Assembly (NCBI GenBank): GCA_964487555.1
Contig: CAZART010000092.1
Coordinates: 1 to 21,316 of the forward strand
DNA length: 21,316 nt
Origin: CAZART01 sp964487555
Lineage (GTDB): Bacteria; Bacteroidota; Rhodothermia; Rhodothermales; VXPQ01
Reading direction: 5' to 3'
A model generated the notes under the pieces. It saw nothing but the letters and a program-made list of their open reading frames with translations, did no database searches and had not been told where the DNA came from. This document shows positions 7,517-14,893 of this stretch, piece after piece (the first letter of the stretch is position 1; the number at the start of each line of letters is the position of its first letter). The translations under genes were made by a program, and so were the position numbers.

Positions 7517-7960
7517 TGTGGTGGACTCGAGGGGCAAGCTTTAACCGGGGCCGGAGATAGGTGCTTGGGGATGGATGATGGACCGCTATGAAGAGCGTCG
7601 ATCTAGTGCCTCTTCGCCGCCTGGACGTGGAGGCCGTCGTAAACAGCGCCGCGGACCAACCCGAGACACCTCGAATTGCGGGAAAAGTCGTTCCGTATGT
7701 CGCTTTAAAGGGGTCGGGCCGACTCCTGAAAGACTTTCAAGCAATTAGACGTTGTCAATTACGAGGCATTTTTAGTATTATGATCGCTGTTTTTGCGGTA
7801 AAGCATTGATAATAGAGGGTTAGAGTTAGTAGCTTGGTATTGCAGTTTTCTCGGATTCGTAATGCGTCGACGCACGTGCTCGACGCACCGGCGTGTCTGG
7901 AGCCGAGCAGTTTCCTTCTCCCCGTCACATGAAAGGTTGCCACCTACACGGAACCATATT
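7517..7960. other. 444-bp spacer between rel and the HU-like gene
   Basis: I see no convincing gene here. A 73-codon open frame (7588-7809) has no recognisable product and runs through the promoter candidate. No clear terminator follows rel. The spacer holds TGAAAG-A-CTTTCA (7727-7739, an inverted repeat with a one-base centre), a promoter candidate at 7752-7781, and the palindrome GCGTCGACGC (7864-7873). Together these suggest a long, possibly regulated 5' leader for the HU-like gene. Confidence 0.5.
7752..7781 (+). promoter_or_regulatory. Sigma-70-like promoter for the HU-like gene
   Basis: TTGTCA (7752-7757) and TATTAT (7776-7781) are separated by 18 nt, each one mismatch from the sigma-70 consensus. 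Transcription would start near 7788, giving a leader of about 170 nt before the ATG at 7961. The inverted repeat TGAAAG-A-CTTTCA lies just upstream and could be an operator. Confidence 0.5.
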
Positions 7961-8356
7961 ATGCCCAAACGCCCCGATACGCTGACAAAGAAGGATGTGG
8001 CCCGACGCGTTGCAGATCTTATGGATGAGCCGATCTATAAGAGCGAACCTTGGGTCAGCGCAGTAATCAGTGCGATCGGCGATCTGATGCTCGAGGCTGA
8101 TCCTGAAGTGCGCATCGAATTGCGCGATTTTGGTGTCTTTGAAGTGAAGAAGACGAAAGCCAAACCAAAGGCGCGAAATCCGAAGACGAACGAAACGGTC
8201 TTCATCCCCAGCCGGCGGAAGACCCACTTTAAACCCAGTAAGCGCCTGAAGGAAGTACTGCAGACACCCCTCAAGGAACTCGACTATAAGGTTCCGACCG
8301 GGAGCGCTGATCAGCGTATCGTCGCCGAGCTCTCGACCAACGGCATCGAAGCGTAG
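7961..8356 (+). CDS. HU/IHF-family DNA-binding protein with C-terminal extension
   Basis: Nucleoid-associated DNA-bending protein. The ATG at 7961 gives MPKRPDTLTKKDVARRVADL, which matches the helical N-terminus of the family; an upstream in-frame ATG at 7862 would add 33 basic residues that resemble leader sequence, not protein. Core features are the dimerisation helices (about 8-46), IELRDFGVFEVKKTKAKPK and the DNA-bending arm RNPKTNETVFIPSRRKTHFKPSKRLKEVL (Pro74 at the tip). The protein has 131 residues against about 90 for HU; the last 30 residues form an extension of no known motif. It has its own promoter candidate and terminator, so it is probably monocistronic. Whether it is HU-like or IHF-like cannot be told from sequence alone. 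Confidence 0.9.
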   Translation: MPKRPDTLTKKDVARRVADLMDEPIYKSEPWVSAVISAIGDLMLEADPEVRIELRDFGVFEVKKTKAKPKARNPKTNETVFIPSRRKTHFKPSKRLKEVLQTPLKELDYKVPTGSADQRIVAELSTNGIEA

Positions 8357-8393
8357 AGGATGCGGGTTGGACTCACTTTTAGAGGATTACGAC

Positions 8394-8424
8394 GGGACGG
8401 GAGACGATCTTCCGTCCCTTTTTT
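8394..8424 (+). terminator. Intrinsic terminator after the HU-like gene
   Basis: GGGACGG (8394-8400) pairs perfectly with CCGTCCC (8412-8418), extendable by a G-T and an A-T pair, and is followed by six Ts (8419-8424). It lies 37 nt after the stop codon. Confidence 0.9.
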
Positions 8425-8466
8425 CAGTACGCCCCGTGGTCCCGGTAGCTGGGGAGAGGGAGTGAC

Positions 8467-8919
8467 ATGGACAAGACGCCGCGAATCGTAGGTATAGACT
8501 ATGGCACAAAGCGAGTGGGCGTAGCCGTATCGGACCCGCTCAAACTGTTCGCCCAGCCTGTCCAGACGTGCGCCCCCCGCGAGGTTCTCGACCGCCTCGG
8601 CATCATTGAGGATCAGCTAGGCGTTGAAATCATTGTCGTTGGATGGCCGCTGTTTCTCGATGGTGACGAATCGACCGCGACAGCCATGGTCCAGCCGTTC
8701 ATTGACCGACTTCGACGACGATTCCCCGAGGTTGAAATCGTTAAGTGGGACGAGCGATTCTCGTCCGAACGGGCAAAAAAAGCATTGTACGAGGCGGGCG
8801 TATCCCGCAAGGCGCGTCGCAGCAAGGATCGCGTGAATGCGGCGGCGGCGGCCGTCATCCTTCAGGAGTATCTGGACAATCTCAAGGACTCGCATTACGG
8901 GTCGAGCCTCCGTCAATAA
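8467..8919 (+). CDS. ruvX: RuvX/YqgF-type Holliday junction resolvase / 16S pre-rRNA nuclease
   Basis: Family members have an RNase H-like fold and act in maturation of the 16S rRNA 5' end; they were earlier proposed as Holliday-junction resolvases. The 150 residues cover the whole family length. Motifs seen are GIDYGTKRVGVAVSD (Asp11), IIVVGWPLFLDG, WDERFSSERA (Glu96) and VNAAAAAVILQEYL. In the last block the usual catalytic Asp appears to be Asn124 (codon AAT), although Asp121 is close by. A purine-rich GGGAGAGGGAG (8452-8462) just before the ATG is a fair ribosome binding site. It follows the HU-like terminator and is 223 nt before def, on the same strand. Confidence 0.93.
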   Translation: MDKTPRIVGIDYGTKRVGVAVSDPLKLFAQPVQTCAPREVLDRLGIIEDQLGVEIIVVGWPLFLDGDESTATAMVQPFIDRLRRRFPEVEIVKWDERFSSERAKKALYEAGVSRKARRSKDRVNAAAAAVILQEYLDNLKDSHYGSSLRQ

Positions 8920-8928
8920 GATCGCTCG

Positions 8929-8976
8929 CCTGGTATCGCAGTCCTATTTTTCCCTGGTATCGCAGTCCCATTCTTC
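8929..8976 (+). repeat. Two tandem 24-bp repeats in the ruvX-def spacer
   Basis: Units at 8929-8952 and 8953-8976 share CCTGGTATCGCAGTCC and differ at two of 24 positions, both C/T changes in the pyrimidine-rich half. They begin 9 nt after the ruvX stop. There is no third copy. Confidence 0.9.
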
Positions 8977-9142
8977 CTTCAACGGGGCGCGTCGAGGAAG
9001 CGCACACACGGATCTCGGCTCCTCATGGCCGAGTTTATGAAAGCTTGGACGAATAGTTTTTCGGCGCGAAACCAGATTTGACGTCGGTAGGAGCGGTCCA
9101 CCGGCGGCAGGATGTTTTATGGGCGGATTTGATTAGCAGCGT

Positions 9143-9706
9143 ATGATTCTCCCCATTCGTGTGTACGGCGATCCCGTTCTTCGCCAGATGACAGTGGACG
9201 TCGAGGAGAACACGGTTGAGCTTCAGCGGCTTGTCGACGACATGATCGAAACGATGCGTGCAGCCGAAGGCGTAGGATTAGCCGCGCCGCAAGTCGGCCG
9301 CTCAGAACGCGTCTTTGTCGTCGACGTGACGCCCATGCTGGAGGATTTCGACGCACCGGAAGAATCCCTTCCCGAGCAGCCGATGGTCGTCATCAATCCG
9401 AGGATCACTTGGGAGAGCGGCGAGGAATGCGAGTTCGAGGAGGGCTGCCTTTCGATTCCGGATATTCGAGAGCTCGTGGTACGTCCAGACCGGATTCGGC
9501 TTCGGTATCTGGATCGCGATTTTAAACCGCGCAAGATCGAAATAGGAGAAGTTCTCGCACGCGTCATCCAGCACGAATTCGACCATTTGGAGGGCGTCCT
9601 TTTCGTCGACCACATAAGTGCTCTTCGGCGCAGGCTCCTTCGGCGGCGGTTGCGTGAAATGGCGAAGGGAGACGTGGAGGCCGATTATCTGCTGCACACC
9701 GGTTGA
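9143..9706 (+). CDS. def: Peptide deformylase
   Basis: Metalloenzyme that removes the N-formyl group from nascent proteins at the ribosome exit. All three signature motifs are present: motif 1 GVGLAAPQVG from Gly43; motif 2 EGCLSIP with metal ligand Cys102; and motif 3 QHEFDHLEGVLF with ligands His144 and His148 and catalytic Glu145. The length of 187 residues is normal for type I enzymes. The ATG at 9143 gives MILPIRVYGDPVLRQ, the expected N-terminus; no Shine-Dalgarno is evident. The zinc-type transporter operon begins 51 nt downstream and may be co-transcribed. Confidence 0.97.
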   Translation: MILPIRVYGDPVLRQMTVDVEENTVELQRLVDDMIETMRAAEGVGLAAPQVGRSERVFVVDVTPMLEDFDAPEESLPEQPMVVINPRITWESGEECEFEEGCLSIPDIRELVVRPDRIRLRYLDRDFKPRKIEIGEVLARVIQHEFDHLEGVLFVDHISALRRRLLRRRLREMAKGDVEADYLLHTG

Positions 9707-9757
9707 TTGAAGCACCAAGCGCGGCTCACTATCTCTATAAGGCGCCAAACTAGGCCT

Positions 9758-10678
9758 GTGCCCCGACGCATTTCGTTCCTCATTGTCGCCATTCTCGTTT
9801 GCGCGACGTCGTGTCGCGATTCGGCTCCGTCATCGAAAGCCGGCAATTCCACAAACGGGACCACCTACGTAACGACAATTTATTCCTTCCGGGCCATTCT
9901 GACGCCGGTTGTGGGATCTAGCGGCGTCGTCCGGAATCTGCTGCCGGCCGGCGCATCCCCGCACACCTATGAGCCGCGACCGTCTGACGTACGGGCCGCA
10001 TCAGACGCGAGGGCGCTCTTCTACGGTGCGCCCGAACTCGACGGCTGGGCGGCAGCTCTCGGCTCCGCCCCGAGCGTCGCACTCATAGATTTGCTGCCCG
10101 ACTCGCTGCTGCTCGATTTTTCCGAGACCGGATACGATGATAGCCGCCACAAGCATTTGTCCGGACGGGACCCGCATTTTTGGATGGATCCGCTCCGGGT
10201 CGATGCACTGCTGCCTGCGCTCGTCGATACGCTCTGCGGCTTCGATGCCGGGGCATGCTCCAGCTATCGAAGAAACGCTGCGTCTTTTTCGAAGCAGCTT
10301 CGCGTTTTGCACGATTCCGTGCGCACCCTGATCGCACCGGTCCGGGGGAGCGCGGTGTTGCTCTCGCATCCGTTCATCCAGTACTTTGCCGAGCAATACG
10401 ACCTTCGGATGGTCGGAGTAATCGAGGAGATGCCGGGCTCGGAGCCCACCACCCGGGACATTCAGCGCATCATTCAGGAAATGCGGCGCAGCAGAACGGC
10501 TGCCATTGTTACGCTGCCGCAGCTTCCGGACCGCGCCGCGCGGGTCGTGTCGGAAACCGTCGGCCTTCCTATTCTGGAGCTCGACCCAAACGGCGGCTCG
10601 AGAGATCGGGAGACCTATGAAATGCTGATTTTACACAATGCACACGTGCTTCGCCATGGCCTTGAAAGGACAGAGTAA
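9758..10678 (+). CDS. znuA: Metal ABC transporter substrate-binding lipoprotein (ZnuA-like)
   Basis: Periplasmic or outer-leaflet binding protein of a cluster-9 (zinc/manganese) ABC importer. The GTG at 9758 places a lipoprotein signal at the N-terminus: MPRRISFLIVAILVCATSC with Cys19 as the likely lipid anchor. A TTG at 9707, directly after the def stop, is in frame but would bury the signal. Numbered from the GTG (306 residues), the four expected metal ligands align: His69 (SPHTYEP), His140 (DPHFWMDP), His204 (SHPFIQYFAEQY) and Asp276 (LDPNGG). A histidine at the third position is the zinc-type pattern; manganese-type proteins usually carry Glu there. The long His-rich loop of ZnuA is reduced to RHKH just before His140. 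It is followed by the ATPase (7-nt gap) and permease. No Zur-type operator was recognised. Confidence 0.9.
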   Translation: MPRRISFLIVAILVCATSCRDSAPSSKAGNSTNGTTYVTTIYSFRAILTPVVGSSGVVRNLLPAGASPHTYEPRPSDVRAASDARALFYGAPELDGWAAALGSAPSVALIDLLPDSLLLDFSETGYDDSRHKHLSGRDPHFWMDPLRVDALLPALVDTLCGFDAGACSSYRRNAASFSKQLRVLHDSVRTLIAPVRGSAVLLSHPFIQYFAEQYDLRMVGVIEEMPGSEPTTRDIQRIIQEMRRSRTAAIVTLPQLPDRAARVVSETVGLPILELDPNGGSRDRETYEMLILHNAHVLRHGLERTE

Positions 10679-10685
10679 TTCTTAA

Positions 10686-11444
10686 GTGACCGATCCAGTC
10701 GTACACGTCTCCGATCTTACGGTCCGATACGGTGAGCGTGAAGCGCTAACGAACATCGACTTCAGCGTCGACGAGCGGAGCTTCGTAGCGATCATAGGAC
10801 CGAACGGTTCCGGGAAAACCTCGCTAATCAAGACGTTGCTCGGCGTCTTGCCGGTTTCTCCCGGCACCGTTCAGATACTGGGAGCCCCGCCGCGTCGCAT
10901 CAATCCGGAACGCGTCGGCTACGTGCCGCAGGTAAAGACGATGGAGCGGACATTTCCGGCTCTTGCTCTCGAGCTGGTCGTTTCGGGTGAGCGCCGGAAG
11001 TGGCCCGCGCGAGTCGGCGCCGCGGAGAGAGCGCGCGCCGTAGACATGTTGCGAGGTGTGGGTGCCGAACATCTGGCTGAGCGTCCTCTTCATGCCCTCT
11101 CCGGCGGTGAGCTGCAGCGCGTGTTTCTGGCCAGAAGCCTAATTCGTCGGCCCGAGCTGGTGATGCTTGACGAGCCTGCCGCCGGGATCGACGTAGTCGG
11201 TGCGTCCGATCTCTACGAGCTCCTTGAAGAGTATCAACACGATCGGAACGCGACCGTTTTGATGGTCACGCACGACTGGCACGTCGCCTATCATCATGCG
11301 ACGCACGTGTTGTTGCTCAATCGGCGGCAGATCAGCTTTGGCCTTCCGGCCGCCGTACTGACGGAAGAGAATCTGCGACAGGCATTCGGCCACGTGGGGC
11401 ATGCCCATGCCATGTCGTACGGTCGGGAGGGGCAGCGGGCATGA
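10686..11444 (+). CDS. znuC: Metal ABC transporter ATP-binding protein (ZnuC-like)
   Basis: ATPase that powers metal import together with the permease. It has 252 residues from a GTG start. The ABC motifs are complete: Walker A GPNGSGKT (38-45), Q-loop VPQ (80-82), signature LSGGE (138-142), Walker B ELVMLDEP (157-164) and switch His196 in VTHDWHV. The C-terminus is short and histidine-bearing (FGHVGHAHAM), which recalls the His-rich tails of ZnuC proteins. The 7-nt gap to the binding protein and the 43-nt gap to the permease indicate one operon. Substrate assignment to zinc rests on the binding protein's ligands. Confidence 0.93.
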   Translation: MTDPVVHVSDLTVRYGEREALTNIDFSVDERSFVAIIGPNGSGKTSLIKTLLGVLPVSPGTVQILGAPPRRINPERVGYVPQVKTMERTFPALALELVVSGERRKWPARVGAAERARAVDMLRGVGAEHLAERPLHALSGGELQRVFLARSLIRRPELVMLDEPAAGIDVVGASDLYELLEEYQHDRNATVLMVTHDWHVAYHHATHVLLLNRRQISFGLPAAVLTEENLRQAFGHVGHAHAMSYGREGQRA

Positions 11445-11487
11445 GCGACTGTAGGACGAGACGGCAGGATGTGCGGGAGGTGCCTTC

Positions 11488-12279
11488 ATGATTGACTTGT
11501 TAGGCATGCCGTTCATGCAGCGTGCATTCGCTGCCGGATGTCTCGTAGGTTTCCTCGCGAGCTATTTCGGCGTGTTCGTCGTTCAGAGGCGCTTGAGCTT
11601 TCTGGGGACAGGCCTTGCGCACGCGGCATTCGGAGGCGTGGCGCTAGGGTTGCTGCTGCAGACCGAGCCGCTGTGGGTCGCGGTCCCATTCACCGTGATT
11701 GTGGCGATAGGCATTAATTGGATCCGCACCTCAACCGGACTTGCCGGAGATACGGCGGTCGGCATTTTCTTCGCCGTGGCCGTTGCACTCGGCGTCGTTT
11801 TCCTGTCGATGCGCCACGACTATTCTGCGGACGCTTACGCCTACCTGTTCGGGTCGATTCTTGCAGTCAGCAGGGTCGATATTTGGATGACTGGAGCCGT
11901 TGCCGTCGTGGCGGTGACGTTGCTCCCCATGTGGAGCCGCTGGGCATACGCCACGTTCGATCCGGAACTGGCTCGCGCGGATGGACTGCCTATCCTTCGG
12001 CACGACTACTTACTTTCCGTTTTTCTAGCCGTGACGGTTGTTGTGGCCGTTAAAGTGGTAGGAATCCTGCTTGTGGCGGCATTCCTGGTAATTCCGGCGG
12101 CAGCGGCCCGACTTTTGAGTAGCACGTTCTTCGCGATGACCCTCGTTTCGATTGCGCTCGGCGTTTCGAGTGCGGTGGCCGGACTTCTTCTCTCGTATTT
12201 ACTCGACATCCCTAGCGGTGCGACGATCATTCTAGTGCAGGCGGCGACGTTCGGTGTCGCGATGATGGTCCGGCGCTAA
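11488..12279 (+). CDS. znuB: Metal ABC transporter permease (ZnuB-like, ABC-3 family)
   Basis: Integral membrane subunit of the zinc/manganese importer, 263 residues. The profile is almost entirely hydrophobic with about seven to eight membrane segments, e.g. near 13-31, 41-56, 62-76, 88-106, 132-147, 171-200 and 215-260. ABC-3 hallmarks are RRLSFLGTGLAHAAFGGVALG near the N-terminus and VVGILLVAAFLVIPAAAARLL, the segment that contacts the ATPase. The start codon is supported by GGGAGG (11475-11480), one of the clearest Shine-Dalgarno matches in the window. The gene ends 28 nt from the stop codon of a convergent small membrane-protein gene. Confidence 0.93.
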   Translation: MIDLLGMPFMQRAFAAGCLVGFLASYFGVFVVQRRLSFLGTGLAHAAFGGVALGLLLQTEPLWVAVPFTVIVAIGINWIRTSTGLAGDTAVGIFFAVAVALGVVFLSMRHDYSADAYAYLFGSILAVSRVDIWMTGAVAVVAVTLLPMWSRWAYATFDPELARADGLPILRHDYLLSVFLAVTVVVAVKVVGILLVAAFLVIPAAAARLLSSTFFAMTLVSIALGVSSAVAGLLLSYLLDIPSGATIILVQAATFGVAMMVRR

Positions 12280-12307
12280 ACCGCTCAAACCTCGACCATC
12301 GATCGAC

Positions 12308-12712
12308 TTATTCTTTCTTGACGATGCGTCCATCGGGCGTGATGCGCTCGTCCGCTGCGGGTTCCGTTCTCGGAAAACGGCCCATCGGAACGTTCGGATC
12401 TCGGTCTTCCGGCACGTAGTGGACGTGGTCACCGTGCGAGATTTCGATGTAGGGTTTATTGCCGAACGGATCCATGGCTTCACGCAATACCGCGAGGAAA
12501 AAGAGCAGGCCCACGACGAGAGCCGTCCACTTGAGGATGCGCTTTCCACGACGCGGACGGCCGATTTGGCCCATGTCCGGATCCGCAGGGCCCCTCTGAC
12601 GTGTATGGTCGATCGTACCTTCAGAAACGTCGACCTCATTCTTGGCCGGCGAAAAACCAGCCTGGCCGGTTCGATGAATAGCTTCAGGTTCGCTGTGTTC
12701 TCGTTCGGACAT
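12308..12712 (-). CDS. Single-pass membrane protein with HxxHxH histidine triad
   Basis: Uncharacterised 134-residue protein. Residues 1-58 are polar and end in a basic cluster (RPRRGKR). A single membrane segment follows at about 59-77 (ILKWTALVVGLLFFLAVL), then a 57-residue tail. By the positive-inside rule the tail faces outward. It carries ISHGDHVHYVPEDRDPN (His93, His96, His98), then RFPRTEP and ERITPDGRIV. HGDHVHY closely resembles the zinc-binding histidine-triad motif (HxxHxH, often HGDHYHY) of streptococcal Pht proteins. This, and the convergent zinc-type importer 28 nt away, suggests metal handling at the cell surface; that is inference. Real coding is supported by the ordered topology and motif. 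The M23 peptidase gene starts 72 nt away in the opposite direction. Confidence 0.75.
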   Translation of the reverse strand: MSEREHSEPEAIHRTGQAGFSPAKNEVDVSEGTIDHTRQRGPADPDMGQIGRPRRGKRILKWTALVVGLLFFLAVLREAMDPFGNKPYIEISHGDHVHYVPEDRDPNVPMGRFPRTEPAADERITPDGRIVKKE

Positions 12713-12784
12713 CTCCCGCTTTACCCTTTTCTTTCTCGGCCGATTTCAGTAGTAATCCTTTTGCTGTCCAACATCCCTTCCATC

Positions 12785-13906
12785 ATGCAGATCCGCCGAA
12801 CGTATCTCGCGCTAGCGACCTTCGTCCTGCTCGCCGCCTCGCCGGTGCACAGCAAGCCGCTGGATTTGATCCTTCCGACAAGTAATGACGCGCTCATGCG
12901 GGGCGACGGTCCATCATTCTACCAGTATACCGACCGGTATTTCGACGGGGTCCGCTCGCGTCCATGGCAGGGCGGCCAGTATGGATTCGTTCGTAATCCC
13001 AAATACACCTCCAACGGGATCATCTACACGCGTTTTCATGAGGGCCTCGACATAAAGCCGCTGTACCGCGACCATAGGGGCGAGCCGCTCGACACGGTGC
13101 GAGCCATTGATGACGGATACGTCGTTTACGTCAACGAAGTGGAACACTCTTCAAGCTATGGAAAATACATCGTCGTGGAGCACTGGTGGAGCGGATCTCC
13201 GTTCTACAGTCTCTATGCTCATCTCGCGGACGTTCACGTCCGTAATGGCCAGCGAGTTTTTCAGGCTGAGCGTCTGGGCCGAATTGGCTACACAGGACGA
13301 GGTCTTGATCGTAGGAGAGCGCATCTACATTTCGAGATCAACATGATGCTCAATGAGAGTTTTCACGAGTGGCACGGCGAAAACTACCGATCGACGAATC
13401 GGCACGGTCTGCATAACGGTATCAACCTGGCCGGACTCAACGTAGGAGAGCTCTATGAGCGGCTGCGTCGAGAGCCGGATCTAACCATCGACCGGTTTAT
13501 CCTAAGTCAGGAGGTCGCCTACAAGGTCGCGGTACCCAACCAGGGAGTCATTGACCTGACGTACAGGTATGATTGGCTGGAGTCGTCACCCTACGCCTTT
13601 AACGAAGATGCGGAAAGTTGGGAGATCTCCTTTACGGCAAGTGGACTACCTGTTCACGTGGAGGCCTCTTCCCGAAAGATCTCGTCGCCTACGGTGATAG
13701 ACATCTCCCAGGACAGATTACCGTACGGCGATCTAACGAAAGGCATCGTGGCGGGCAGCCATGACAAGTACCATCTGAGCAAAGCCGGACAACGCTATGC
13801 CTCACTCATCATGCACGTGGGTCGCGAGCGAACGGTCGTCAAGACAAACGCTCCCACCTTTCGGGAAGTTAGCGACACCGAGAGCGAGCGGTTAAGAAGC
13901 TGGTAG
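12785..13906 (+). CDS. Secreted M23 family metallopeptidase (LytM-like)
   Basis: Predicted peptidoglycan endopeptidase or a degenerate LytM factor. The ATG at 12785 gives a signal peptide, MQIRRTYLALATFVLLAASP followed by VHS and KP, with likely cleavage near residue 23. The frame is open far upstream (to 12419), but that part is antisense to the convergently named membrane-protein gene and lacks any motif. Numbered from 12785 (373 residues), the M23 zinc ligands are present: His85 and Asp89 in HEGLD, and His182 in AHLHFEI; His146 (LYAHL) and His180 fit the catalytic histidines. The remaining roughly 190 residues form a beta-rich C-terminal region with no family I recognise. Its stop overlaps the convergent epimerase gene by 15 nt. 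Confidence 0.88.
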   Translation: MQIRRTYLALATFVLLAASPVHSKPLDLILPTSNDALMRGDGPSFYQYTDRYFDGVRSRPWQGGQYGFVRNPKYTSNGIIYTRFHEGLDIKPLYRDHRGEPLDTVRAIDDGYVVYVNEVEHSSSYGKYIVVEHWWSGSPFYSLYAHLADVHVRNGQRVFQAERLGRIGYTGRGLDRRRAHLHFEINMMLNESFHEWHGENYRSTNRHGLHNGINLAGLNVGELYERLRREPDLTIDRFILSQEVAYKVAVPNQGVIDLTYRYDWLESSPYAFNEDAESWEISFTASGLPVHVEASSRKISSPTVIDISQDRLPYGDLTKGIVAGSHDKYHLSKAGQRYASLIMHVGRERTVVKTNAPTFREVSDTESERLRSW

Positions 13907-14893
13907 TCGTTCGGCGCCCAGGAGAGCTGCCAGACGCTGGGCCGTATCGGCGAACGGGCGGAACGTGCAGCCCAGTTCTTCGACAGCTTTTCTGTTGGAG
14001 TACTGATAGAATCGTGACGCGTTGCGGGCGGTTTCGCGTGTGATTTGAGGCCGTGACCGCGTGAGTGCAGAGAACGCTTCGGAGGCATAGGCCAACATCA
14101 TAGCGGGCGTGCGTGGGAGCGTCCTTCGCGGCGGCTGAACGCCGAAAGCCCTGCTAAGCGTTTGTATAATGTGTTTCCAGGAGAGATTCTCACTTCCAAG
14201 GAAGTAGCGCTCACCCGTGCGACCGCATTCCATGCTTCGCGTCATTCCCTCGACGACATCGAGCACGTCCACGACGTTCGTGCCTCCGCACGGTATCGCT
14301 GGCAAACGCTCTTCACGAACACGGTCGACGAGCCGGCGCGTGTTGTCCCCCGCTCGGCCGATCCCGAAGATCAGGGCAGGGTTGACGATTACGGCATCCA
14401 GGCCTTCGGCGATGCCGCGGTGTACCTGCAGCTCGGATAGATATTTCGAGCGGGCGTACACCGAGTTCGCGCGCGACCGGTGCCATTCCGATTGCTCATC
14501 GATTATTACGTCTGTACGCTCCGGGCGTCCGAATGCCGCCATGCTTGACGTGTGCACAAGGCGACGAATACCGGTTTCAAGCGCGGCATCCACGACCCGC
14601 GCCGTGCCGTCTACATTCACGCGCATGAGTGCGTCCCGATCGGAACGCCCACCCAACGAAATGTACGCTGCGGTGTGATAAACGAAATCGATGCCGGCCA
14701 TGGCGTCTCGGAGGGCAACGCTGTCGCTCAGATCGCCGATCGCATACTCTACGCTTAGAACGACGTCCTCGATCGCATCGAGTCTTGAAGTCTCGCGCCG
14801 AAGGATGCGGACGTCCGCGCCGGACCGAACCAGGTGACGTGTAAGCGCCGAACCCAGCAGACCTGTCGCTCCGGTAACGAGGACCTTCGGCAT
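13892..14893 (-). CDS. NAD(P)-dependent epimerase/dehydratase (dihydroflavonol reductase-like SDR)
   Basis: Extended short-chain dehydrogenase/reductase of 333 residues. The Rossmann nucleotide motif is VTGATGLLG (Gly8, Gly11, Gly14). Asp70-Phe-Val-Tyr-His is the usual DxVxH turn, and the active-site pair is Tyr146-Lys150 in SVYARSK, with Ser116/117 upstream. NPALIFGIG and the C-terminal substrate domain resemble the dihydroflavonol-4-reductase-like group that in bacteria often acts on sugar-nucleotide, hopanoid or aldehyde substrates. The substrate cannot be named. The ATG overlaps the stop of the upstream biotin carrier gene as TAATG, implying translational coupling. Its 3' end overlaps the convergent M23 gene by 15 nt. 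Confidence 0.87.
   Translation of the reverse strand: MPKVLVTGATGLLGSALTRHLVRSGADVRILRRETSRLDAIEDVVLSVEYAIGDLSDSVALRDAMAGIDFVYHTAAYISLGGRSDRDALMRVNVDGTARVVDAALETGIRRLVHTSSMAAFGRPERTDVIIDEQSEWHRSRANSVYARSKYLSELQVHRGIAEGLDAVIVNPALIFGIGRAGDNTRRLVDRVREERLPAIPCGGTNVVDVLDVVEGMTRSMECGRTGERYFLGSENLSWKHIIQTLSRAFGVQPPRRTLPRTPAMMLAYASEAFSALTRSRPQITRETARNASRFYQYSNRKAVEELGCTFRPFADTAQRLAALLGAERLPAS

Noticed and set aside
7588..7809. 73-codon open frame in the rel-HU spacer
   Set aside because: No recognisable motif, no ribosome binding site, and it runs through the best promoter candidate in the spacer; it is probably chance.
7862..7960. Upstream ATG for the HU-like gene
   Set aside because: The 33 added residues are basic and unlike any HU N-terminus, and the canonical helix starts right after the ATG at 7961.
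12419..12784. Upstream extension of the M23 peptidase frame by 122 codons
   Set aside because: It is antisense to the histidine-triad membrane-protein gene and the true signal peptide starts at 12785.
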